40,784 bases of DNA from Caulochytrium protostelioides (lineage: Eukaryota; Chytridiomycota; Caulochytriomycetes; Caulochytriales; Caulochytriaceae), in NCBI GenBank assembly GCA_003615045.1, contig ML014264.1, positions 3,629 to 44,412 of the forward strand, read 5' to 3'. The first letter of the stretch is position 1. Each line of letters starts with the position of its first letter. Made by a program: the position numbers and the translations under genes. The notes beneath the pieces are model-generated. The model saw only the letters and a program-made list of their open reading frames with translations, ran no database searches and was not told the DNA's origin. Shown piece after piece: positions 1-10,100 of the stretch.

Positions 1-66
1 AACATGCCAGTATGCCAGTATGCCAGTATGCTAGTACCCCAAAATGTCAGTATGCTCGTATGCCCA
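1..66. repeat. Degenerate 8-bp tandem repeat at the window edge
   Basis: The first bases repeat the unit atgccagt three times almost perfectly. It then decays through atgctagt, atgtcagt and atgctcgt. It is a simple microsatellite-like tract, truncated by the window start, so its full length is unknown. Confidence 0.7.
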
Positions 67-360
67 AATGCAGAAGACCAGCAGATCAACCGCGGCCCGA
101 TGACGTCGTGCTGAGCAGGTTAAAAAGAATGCTTCTGGCCTCGGTGCTGTGAGGCCAGTGGCGGCCGTCGAGATGCCGGTGCCGCTACCTTAAGTGAACC
201 AGCGCCCTGGCAGATGATGCTGCGGGCCATTGCGGCTACTTGCGGTGAGTCCTGACCTGTCGGCGCGCATGACCGGTCATCACCCAGAAGGCTTTCAGCG
301 GGATGTGCAAAGCGTGCCGGGGCGATTGACTCACGGAGAGCGAGAGAACGACTGCACGGC

Positions 361-840
361 CGCTTCCGGAACCCGGGCCGCACCAGCATCTTCTTTATGG
401 CCATGGTGGGGCCCAAAAGCCAGGTCATCAGCCGGAAGCTGCGCCGAAGGCATTACGGTGGGGAAGGCGGCGTGAAAGCCGCCCAAAAGCAGTCAGAGAC
501 GTGGCAGCGCCATTTGAAAGAGCCGCTGCGGCGGCTTTCAGAGGTGAGCTCCAAGGGCACAGCGCTCGCCGCGCACCACCCATTCTTGGGGGTATGGCTC
601 GCCACGTACGAGCCGCTGTGAACCGAGTACCTGAAGCCGCGCTGGGCGCGCCAGGGCCTTCAGCTGTACAGTGTCAATCACCGCGTGTTTGGCCAGTTCT
701 TGGACCGCGTGGCCCAGGGGGCGGAGACGAAGCCCGTGGCCGCTGAAGTGGTGATCGCTTACGGGGCCTCCAAGTTGGCCCCTGGCGGCCAGGGCGAGAT
801 CGCCGTTCTGCATCTATCATCACGGGCCTTCGTCCTCTGC
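361..840 (+). pseudogene. Decayed Fanzor-like (TnpB-related) nuclease, RuvC-I to RuvC-II part
   Basis: This is read in the frame of position 361. It begins with a RuvC-I-like segment NPGRTSIFFMAMV (Asn at 370-372), where active relatives have Asp. A Lys/Arg-rich helical stretch follows (SRKLRRRHY). An in-frame TGA at 619-621 interrupts it. The next segment, TEYLKPRWARQ, leads to VVIAYGASKLAPGGQGEIAV, which looks like the RuvC-II region. No RuvC-III or zinc-finger end is recognisable downstream, where the frame dissolves into Arg/Ala-rich translation. Fanzors are eukaryotic RNA-guided nucleases carried by transposons. The lost Asp, the stop and the missing end mean this copy is dead. The family call rests on motif recognition from memory, not on a search. 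Another RuvC-fold transposase is possible. Confidence 0.5.
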
Positions 841-1591
841 TCGTCCCCACGCAGCCGGCGGGCGGCGGCTCGACGCGTGGTGCGCCGTGGCGTGCGGGGG
901 CGGGCCTGGCCCCGGTGCAGGCTGCGCCGTGCCTGATCGCAGCTCTCGGACCCGTCACCCCACACGAGCCTTCCGCCGGGTGCGAGCCCGAGCCGCTGCC
1001 CGTTATGCCGGTCATCAAAACGCGGGCGCGCGCGCGCGTCCATGACACCGGACCTGCGTGGCGGCGACGGCGGCCATGGGCGGCGATGGCGATGGCGATG
1101 GCGACGGCGGTCTCCTGGAGCGGCCGTCATCGGTGGACCGCTGCTCGCTGTTCACGGTGTTTCTGCTGCTGTGTCCGTCCACGGCGTCACCCGACCTACA
1201 TCCGCTGCCGCTCTTCGTTGCCGCTCTGCGCTCCCGCGTCTCTCACCCCGTCGTATCGTCGCCATGGCCACAGGTAGAGTGACGCGTTGCTCCGCGTTGT
1301 TCCGCATCGTTGCTGTTGTTGCTGTCGTTGCGGCTCGCCGAGGCTTCGCTTGATGGTGATGCGCGATCGTCTTTCGCATCCGTCGCCGCGAGGGAGGCCT
1401 CTCGTCTGCACAGCTGTGAGGCACGACTCGCATGAATGGCTGCATGAATGGCATGGCCTTGTCTGGCGTCGCCAGCCTCGTGAATAGCTAGCCGGCCGAG
1501 TATGGATAGAGCAGAAACTCATCATTAGCGATGAACTTTTTTATGCCTTGCTTCATGAAATGGGTGAAATGTCGACGTGGCCAACCAATTC
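841..1591. other. GC-rich stretch without a recognised gene
   Basis: No open frame here resembles a protein. It contains an alternating GC run (about 1024-1038) and a ggcgat/ggcgac hexamer repeat (about 1073-1108). The part just before the E2-variant gene is less GC-rich and probably carries that gene's promoter, and possibly its first exon. Confidence 0.4.
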
Positions 1592-2065
1592 ATGGCTTCT
1601 TCTGATGGGTCTCCACTCACAACTAACGGCGGTATGGATGATTGTTTGATCGACGCTTGGTCAGTTCCGCGCAACTTTCGCCTTCTCGAGGAGCTGGAGA
1701 AGGGCGAGAAGGGCATCGGCGACGGCACGCTGTCGTATGGTCTGGCGGACGGCGAGGACATGATGCTGTCGAACTGGAACGGCACGATCATCGGGCCGCC
1801 GCATACCGTCCACGAGAACCGCATCTACAGCCTGCGCATCCACTGCGGGCCGCAGTACCCGGACGTGCCGCCGGACGTCGCATTTGTTAGCAGGATCAAC
1901 CTCCCAAATAGCGTCGATGCCCAGGGCAAAGTCGTGAAGCTGCCCTGCCTCGACGCCTGGAAGCGCCACTTCACGCTGGAGAGTTTGCTTGCGGAGCTGC
2001 GCCGCGAGATGGCCTCCTCGGCCAACAAGAAGCTGCCGCAGCCGGCGGAAGGCTCCACATTCTAA
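1592..2065 (+). CDS. MMS2: Ubiquitin-conjugating E2 variant (Mms2/UEV)
   Basis: The protein matches the UEV family nearly end to end, from [20 protein letters not shown] through [20 protein letters not shown] to the [11 protein letters not shown] terminus. UEVs lack the E2 active-site Cys and HPN motif. Here the position after GKV is Val, and the nearby Cys (LPCLDAW) aligns with a non-catalytic residue in human UBE2V2. With Ubc13 the family builds Lys63-linked ubiquitin chains for DNA-damage tolerance. The N-terminus is uncertain. ATG 1592 would add an atypical ~25-residue leader before VPRNF. A ctaac branch-point-like site (1622-1626) and an AG at 1663-1664 just before the conserved core suggest that the leader is really intron and that a short first exon lies upstream; no donor could be fixed. 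The match is secure from about 1665 to the stop. Confidence 0.9.
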   Translation: MASSDGSPLTTNGGMDDCLIDAWSVPRNFRLLEELEKGEKGIGDGTLSYGLADGEDMMLSNWNGTIIGPPHTVHENRIYSLRIHCGPQYPDVPPDVAFVSRINLPNSVDAQGKVVKLPCLDAWKRHFTLESLLAELRREMASSANKKLPQPAEGSTF

Positions 2066-2658
2066 GACGGTCACGATGTATGGATGTACCCCATGAATGA
2101 AGCCATCGCGTTGGTAAATACACTCGGTATGAGAGGACTGGGATGCCATCCGACTGGACCAAGGGCGATCGGGGATGGCCCCCACCTCGAAGTCACTGGG
2201 GCGAGTGTCGCGCCCGCCACGGGCGCACCTGTGCCAAGCCACACTCATGGACTACTGAGACTCGACTAGGCGGGCGGTCTTAGGGGCGCGACCAGCCCGA
2301 GGCCTGCCGAGCCGTCGCTGTCCCAGGCAACGTGAGCAACCGTCGATGGTTCGGCGCTGTGGTAGCCACGTAGGATGGTCCATGGCATCGAAGATCACTC
2401 GTGACGTCTCCCATTTGGAAACATCGTCACGTGGTCTCACGCTCGCTCGGCAGGGCGTCATCGGTTCTACGATTGAAACTCCGCTCCATACCCACCAACC
2501 GCGCTTTTGCCCTCTCACTGGACCCGTTTCTATTAGCTAACATTCTGCCGCCTGACTTGCGCCGACTTCGACCGTATCATCTCTGAACCGCTCTGTAAGC
2601 GCGATTGCTGCTAGCTGCTTCACCGCTGCCTCACCTCTGCCGCTGTGTATCCGTCATC
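2066..2658. other. Intergenic region MMS2-MDM35
   Basis: This 593-bp gap between two same-strand genes has no recognisable coding. It should hold the MMS2 3' end and the MDM35 promoter and leader. No clear TATA box or repeat stands out. Confidence 0.4.
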
Positions 2659-2913
2659 ATGGCGTCCATCAGTCCCGACTGCCAAGAGCTGAAAGACAAG
2701 TACGACACGTGCTTCAACAACTGGTACTCGAACAAGTTCTTGCAAGGCTCGATCGAGTCCGACTGCGACCACCTCTTCACGCTATACCGCGCTTGTGTGT
2801 GGAAGGCGATCCACGAAAAGAACATCGACCGCTTGATCCAGGACGCCCGCAAGGAATCGCCGTTCCGTGAGGCGCCCGCTGACCCCGACGCGGCCCACCC
2901 CTCGTCGTCCTAG
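2659..2913 (+). CDS. MDM35: Mdm35/TRIAP1, twin CX9C intermembrane-space protein
   Basis: An 84-residue protein with two CX9C motifs: CQELKDKYDTC and CDHLFTLYRAC. The family signature FNNWYSNKFLQG lies between them. Mdm35/TRIAP1 sits in the mitochondrial intermembrane space. It stabilises the PRELI/Ups lipid-transfer proteins, which move phosphatidic acid and phosphatidylserine between mitochondrial membranes. The four Cys form the disulfide-bonded helical hairpin through the Mia40 import route. The size fits the family. The start is ATG 2659; the open frame extends upstream only to a TTG. A short Ser/Pro/Asp-rich tail follows the second helix. No intron is seen. Confidence 0.93.
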   Translation: MASISPDCQELKDKYDTCFNNWYSNKFLQGSIESDCDHLFTLYRACVWKAIHEKNIDRLIQDARKESPFREAPADPDAAHPSSS

Positions 2914-4122
2914 GGCGGCTTGCCGGTCCTTCCCTCTGGGCCGCGTTTGTAGATAGTCTCATATGTATAGCTGTTTTCTTAATTGGGGATTTATTTCGGT
3001 CATGCGTGCGACATTTTCCCTCGGCGACGTGGCGATGTGATGTACCACTTCGAGGAAAGTCTTCGAAATCAGTGAGAGAGGCGGGGAGGACGATGCGATG
3101 TGGGGTGCTCTGATCAACTTCAAACGGCACGTGGGTGCGATGCGACGCGGTATCTGCTGCGATTCCGCAATGTCGATCTTCGCGCCGGTCCGATGGCGGC
3201 GCGTCGGCTGCGGGGCCGGCCGCCGCCGCTGTCGGCCGTCGCCATCGCAAAGCCACGCGCCATCGTGGTTGCCGCGGCCGTCGCGGAGGCGTTGCCTTCG
3301 GCGGCGACCCATAGCGGCCCGAGCACGCGATTGCGGCGGCGGCGCTTGCGGCAACGACGCCGCAGCCAATGACGCCGACTCGCTGCTCATGGGCAGCGTG
3401 CTGTCGGGAGCACGTGCGCTGCTGGCCGCGGCGACCTGCGGGGCGTCGCGACGCGTGGCGACGGCCCCGGCGCCGCCTGTCACGCCGGGCGCTGTGGCGC
3501 CTCCATGAGGACCCATCGCCACCGCCCTGTTCAAGTGTCGACCGTCGTAGCCTACACGGAAGGCGCGCGACGTCCGCGACTGACCACAGCCATAGCGCTT
3601 CGTCACAACGCTCCGTCACAGCGCTCTATCACAGCGCTCTGTCGCAGCGACGCTTCGCTGTTGCCTTGTCTGGCCGCTCAGTGCTCATTGACCGACGCGT
3701 CACCTCCCTCCTCGCCAGGGCTGACGGATCCCTTCCCGTCGGTGCTGCGCTGCCCCTGTCCCCGACGGCGTCCCTGGCCGCAGATACCCGTGCCCTGAAT
3801 TTCTGATACCCCCCACGTGGGCCTCGTCCGTTCGCCCCACGTGCTTCACCCGTTCGCCCCGTGGCTATCCCCAGCGTCCGCGCGACGACGCGAGCCGTGC
3901 CGCGATCGCCGCCGCTTGAACGCCACGCCCCGCGATCCGCCACTCCGAACGCCGCCGCGGCTGCTGCAACGACTGCTCCCTGAGCCCCAGGGGTATGGCG
4001 CGTTGCTCAACCACGTGACGCCGTGAGCTGTCCGCGGGCCGCGCGCGCGAGCCCCTGCGTGTGCGATCCCTCACGCGCCTGCCGCCGCCGCCGCCGCCGC
4101 CGCCGCCGCTGCCGCTCGCGCC
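2914..4122. other. Intergenic region upstream of the PACT-domain gene
   Basis: About 1.2 kb of GC-rich DNA with no convincing coding on either strand; open frames are Arg/Ala-rich translations of CGG/GCC-rich sequence. A short near-repeat (gctctatcacagcgctctgtcgcagcg and neighbours, about 3606-3655) and a CCG run just before the next ATG are the only structures noted. Confidence 0.4.
4082..4116 (+). repeat. CCG trinucleotide run in the PACT-gene leader
   Basis: About nine GCC/CCG units end a few bases before the ATG at 4123, in the presumed 5' leader. Similar runs precede PRP2 and RRN7 (see findings). Confidence 0.7.
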
Positions 4123-7100
4123 ATGAAGCGGAACGAGCGACTGGCCGCGGCGCGCCGCAAGTTCCAGCGCTTCAAGACCGCGTCGTCGGCCTCTCGGACG
4201 CCCTCGTCCGCCGCGCCCTCCCAGACCGTCACGTTCAGCGAGTACGACCCCGAGTATGACCGCGAGCACGGTCCTGAGCACAGCGGCCGTGCCAGCGACA
4301 GCTACGGCGGCAGCGGCGCGCCAGACCGGGAACTCGATGATGTGACCAGCGCCGCGAGCCATGCGGCGGGGTCGACGCCCCATGCGACGGTGGCTGCCGC
4401 CGCCCAGCGACTCGCGCCGCCATCGCCCGACGCCGCCCAAACGACCGACCACGGCCTGTTCGTGGGCCCCGCCATCCCCGGGAACGGCACGGCGTCCACA
4501 CGATCCCTTGACGCGTCGCCAGCGATCGACGATGCCGACGCCCCGGATGGCTGCGACGGCGAGCGCGGCGCCGCGGCGCCCGCGGACGCCCACCGGTCTC
4601 CGCCACCGGCGACGTCGCCGTCCTCGGCCCGTGACGGCGCGTCGAAGCCGGTAGACGCCACGTTGTGGCCATTACCCACGTCGCCTCTCGGTGACGAGAC
4701 CGACGGCGGCGACGGCGACGGCGACGCCACGAGCCAGCCGAGCGCGCTAACGAGCCAACAAACGACGCCCGCGTTGTCCCCGGCGCACTCGCGGTACGCC
4801 TCACCGGCGCGGCGGGCCTCGGCCTCGCGGGGCCCGCCACGCGCGGGGCCACTAAGCCCGCTGGCGTATGAAGCCGCCGATGTGTCGCTCACGTCGTCAC
4901 ACCACGCGTCCGAGCCGTCCCTCACGCCGGCGGATCCCACGGGGGTCGCGGAGACGACGGAGATCGCCGCGGACGCGGGCGCGACGGACGTGCTGCCGTC
5001 GGAGATCCTTCTGGCGTCCATGACGGCTTTGCCTGAAACGCCGGCGCACGGCGATACGGACGCCGAGACCGCCGCAGACGCCGTGTCGCCGTCCAAGCCT
5101 ACATCAACACCGATGCCGCTGCCAGAAGAGGCCGAGGCCTTGGCTGATAGCGCACATCACGGCGCTGACCACGATGATGTCGAAGCTGTCGACAGCGTTC
5201 CTGTTGCCAACGACGAGGCCGCGGCGCCGTCGCTGGAACCAAAGATCGAAGGGTGGGCGGTCGACGCGTCGCCGTTCGATCTGCCGGACCTTGGCGGTCT
5301 GCCGGCTGAGCAATCCGAGTCCGTACCGCCTCTCGACACGGAGGCACAGCCCGTCGCGGTGACCACGACAATCGTGCCGCCTGATGATGACGAGCTGGAG
5401 GCAGCTGCTGCAGTGGCCATCGATGCATTGCCTGCTGCCGCCGCCATCGATGTCTTACGCGATGGCGCCACCGAGGACGTCTCGTGGTCTCGCGACGAGT
5501 CGCATGCGGCGCTCAGCCCAGCCTTCTCGCCGCCGTGGCAGAGCCGCCCCATGCCGGGCGGCCTTGACGAGAGCATGGCCACGCCGGGCGATCTGCATGT
5601 CGGGGAAGCGGTTGCGGTGGGCGGTCTCTACGAGACGCCGGACGCTCCCGCCAACTTGAAGATGGAGGATGCGGACATCGATACCCATCGCTCTCACCAC
5701 GCTGATACAAGCGCCGATGGCAGCAACAATGCTAACGCTAGCGCTCATACCAACGCTGACGCTATCACGTACGCTGATGCTAACGCGGATGCGGACGCGG
5801 ATGCGGACGCGAGTGCCGACGCGTTGGCGTCTGTGGACGAAGCGGCCGCTGAACGGGCTTTACATACTATTGAGAGCACGGAGAATCACCGTCCTTCGGC
5901 CGAAATATCGGCAATCATTACGGATGCGCCGCCCGACCTGGGTGATCCGGACAGCATGGCCTCCGGATGGGACTTGCCCATGGACGCCGTTCTGGCAGCC
6001 GCCGAGACTGCGGCGGAGCCGCCCTCTTTCCTGCCGCCATCGCCGCCCGTTGTGCCGATGGCGACGGCGACGGCGACCACGATCGCGCCGACGACGCCCG
6101 GAAGCACTCACTCGTCAAGTCGACCGCGGTCACCGATACCGGCGCCTCTGACGCTGCCCGTTTACTTCGAAGGCCCGCCGCGCGTGCCGCCGTCTGCCGC
6201 GTCGCTGTCGCCCTCGACGGCGGTACCGGACTCGGCGCCGCCCGGCTCGGCGCCGCTGGATCGTTTCGACCCGGTGCCGCGGCAGGCGTCGCCATCGCCG
6301 ACGAGTCTCCACCGCCGCGCTGTCTCGCGGCGCACTAGCGATGCGGCGATGGCTGCCATGCGCGCCCATGGCGCGACGGGGTCGATGGGCGACGCGACCA
6401 CTGCCGCCTCGCTCATGTCGCCCCACAGCGCCTCATCCGGTCTCGGTTCCATTGAGAGCCTGATGCACCAGCTGTCGCTCGATGCGTCCGGCATGGCTTC
6501 CGCGTCGGCGATCCCCAAAGATGCCCGTGCGACCCACGAGCGTCCGAGCCCTCCGGCTCATGACCATGATCGCGATGCCCACGCTTCGGCGCGTATGAAC
6601 CTGGGCGAGGCGCCGCACGATGCTCGGCAATGGTCCGGGGTCCCCTCACCCGCGCGCGGTACGACGGCGTCGCCGTCCCCGACGCCGTTGCCTGATATGT
6701 CGTCGCCGCTGCCATCGCTTCCGCCGTCGTCGTCGGCGCGATCGCCGTGCCTCTCGGGGCAGGCCTCGGCCCCAGCCTTCTCGCCGGCCCATCGGTCCCC
6801 GGCATCCCCGACATCCCCGACATCCCCGGCGTCCCCGGCGTCCCCGGCCTCTTCGGCGCCGTCGCTCCGACCTGTGAGTGGCGCAGCCAGTGGCGCCGTT
6901 TCAGCCAGCGGGACGAGCGTAGTGTCCCTTGTGGTATACAAGGCGCTGCAGCAGCAGTACATCCAAGCCGAGCGGGAGCGTGAAGCGGCGACCGTGGAGC
7001 TGACCGCGCGTGAAGACGATTTGCGCAGCGAAGCGGCGCGGGCCTCGCGGCTCGAAGCGCAGACGCAGACGCTGCGCGATGAGTGCGACGCTACGAAAGC

Positions 7101-10100
7101 GTCCTATATCGATGCGCTGACCACCGTCGCGGATCTGCGGACGGCGCACGCCGACCTGGAAGCCGAGGTCACGCGCCTCCAGGATGAGTTGGCGGGCATG
7201 CTCGCGTCGCATGCGCTCCAAAACAGCGCCACCCGCGAGGAAGATGAAGCCAAGTATACGGCGCTGCGTGACGAGATGGCTGCGCTGCAAACACAGTGGG
7301 CCATTGCCCAGGAGACGCATCGGCAGGAGATCTGCAAACTTCGCGAGGACCACCGCGCTGCGCGAGACCAGAGTCTGGAGCAGCTCGAAGCGAGTCAGGC
7401 CGTGCGCGCCCAGCAAGCGTTGGATCTCGAGGCCGCGCGGGCCGTGCGCGAACAGCTGGAACAGCGCCACGCGGAAGCGCAGGCCGCTCATGAGGCGGTC
7501 GCGCAGTTGCTGCGCCGCGAGGTCGCGACGCTCGAGCAAACGGTAGGCGCGTTGGAAGCTCAATGTGTGGCGCAGCAGTCGCAACTGGCGGAGCGCGATG
7601 CCCGCATTGCAACGCTTGAAACCACGACACGCCAGGATGCCGTGCGGCTGGCGTCACTGGAGGACGACGTTGCGCGGCTCGCGGCAGAGCGGGACCACGC
7701 GGTCGCGGCATGCCAACGCGTGTCGGCCGAGTATACCCAGCTCGAAGCGGATTACACGACACTGAACGACGATTTCCAGCAGCAGGAGCAGGACTTTGAG
7801 AAGGCCGTCGGCGTCGTGAAGGCACGGCTGCAACAGCAGCAGCAGGACGCGGCGCAGCGCGACGAGCAGCGCGCCGCGGCGGCGGCGGCCGAGCGCGACG
7901 TTGTCGTGCGGGAGCGCGATGCCGTGCTCGCGGAGCGCGAGCAGCTGCGCGCCGAGCGCGACACGTGGACGCACCGGGCGGCCGAGGCGGCCGCCCAGCT
8001 GGACGACGCGCGGGCCGTCGCGGCCAGTCATGAAGCAGCCCTGACGGAGCAGTTGTCGGCGCTCGCGCAGAACGCCGCCGTCAGCGAGCTGCGGCACGAA
8101 ATGGCCAACGAGACGGCGCTGGCGGAGGCGCGCGCCGCCCTCGCGGCGGCGCGCGCCGCCCACGACGCCGCCATGGCGTCGGCCCAGGCGGCCCAGCAGG
8201 CCGAGAGTGCTGCGTTGCGCGACCGCCTGCGCCAGATGGCAGACGAAGCGCAGGCCGAAGTCGACGCGCGGGAAGCCCAAATTGACGCGTTGACGGACGC
8301 GCTGGCTGTGATGGAAGCGAAGCAGGGCGAGATCCGCGACAAGACAGCCGACTACATAGCCCAGCGCGATGCGGAGCGCGCGGCGCTCGAGGCGCAGTAT
8401 GGCGAGGCCGTCGATCGCGTCGCGCGGCTCGAGGCGGAGGTGGCGCAAGCGCAGGCGGCTCTCGCGACGGTCCAAGCCACGCTGGCGACGGCCGAGACGC
8501 GGATCGTTTCCCTCACCAGCGAACTGGCCCAGCAGACCGACACGATCCGCGCCTTGGAGGCGGAGCTCGCGACGGCGCGGGCCCAGGCGGCACAACGAGC
8601 GGCCTCTGAGCCCGCCGCGACGGCCCCGCTGGACGCAGCGCGCGCAGCGGACGCCGCGCTAATGCCCTTCCTGTCGGACGGGCCGCCTGATTTCGCGACC
8701 TTGTTTGACTTGCCGTCCGCCATGGGCGGATTGTCGCCGGCGCCGGTCGCAGTGCCCGCGGCGCCCACGGCGCCGTCGGACTCCGCTGCCCATGAGACGG
8801 CCGGGACGGACTCCGCCGCGGCCACGCATGTTGGTGCGTCGCGCATGGCCGAGCTCGAAGCCGCGTTGGCCGCCCAGACTGGCGAGCTGGACACATTGCG
8901 TGCGCAGCTCGCCGCCGCGACGGATGCGGTGCAAGCGGCGACGGCGGCGTCTGAACCCGTTGAGGCGGTGTCCGCGGCGACGGATGCGCTGCACGCAGAT
9001 CTAGAGGCAACGCGCCACGCGCTGGACGAAGCACACCAAGCGCGGACAGCACTCGAGCACCAGTTGGCTGTCATGCAGCAGCGACTGGCTGATCAGCTCC
9101 CGTCGGCCGTGCCGGCGGATGGTGACAACTTGCCTCATGGCAACGAGCCTCATGGCGACATCGAGGACGACAAACGTCCAGGCGACGGTTATGGCGCGTA
9201 CGAAGCCCCGTCTGGCGCGACGACCCACGCAGACCACGACGCTTGGCCGGCGGCGCCACCGGTTTCCGGAGAAGCAAAACCGTCGACGCCGCCGATGGTG
9301 GCAGACGACCTGTTCGGCTCGTCAGACCGTGGATTCGATGATCTGTTTGGCGCGCCGGCTGCGACGAGCGGCACGCCCGTGGGCGACGACCTCTTTGCCT
9401 CGTTGGTGCCCGTCACCTCGCCGCCGCTGGCCAGTGCGCCGGGGCTCGCCATTCCGGTGGGCCCGCACGATGCGGACGACCCCGTAGTAACAACGGTGCC
9501 CGCCACGCTGGCCGCCGCGGAGGCGCGCGCGCGTGAACTGACCGACCAGTGCGAGCAGCTGCAGGCGGCGCTGGACGAGGCGCGCTTGCGCCACGCCGCG
9601 GCCGAGGCCGAATGGGCTCAGCGCCTCGCCGCGGCTGAGTCCGGTCAAGCCGAGCAGGCCCAGGCCGAGCATTCTCGCTCGGAGCATGTTCAGGCCGAGA
9701 CGGAGCTGCGCGAGGGCTACTGGGCCGCGGAGAGGACCGAGCTTACGATGCAGCTGCACAATGCGACCGAGGCGCAGCACGCGATGGCGGCGCAGCACGC
9801 CGCCGAGCAGCAGGCCCGCGACGCCGAGATGCATGGGCTGATGGCGGAGCTGCAGCAGACGCAGGCGCAGCTCGAGACGCTGCGCTACGACAAGGACGCG
9901 CTGGCGGCCGAGTATACCGCATACCGCGAGGCGCAAGCGCAGGCCGAAGCGGCCCTCCAGGCGCGGATCGAAGCGCTTGAGGCGGCCGAAGCCGCGTCGT
10001 CGGCGCGTCTCGCCGATTCGGATTCGGATCTGCAAGCGGCGACGACGCACGCGTCGCAAGTGGTAGAAGCGCGCGATGCGTATGAGCAGACCGTGGCGCA

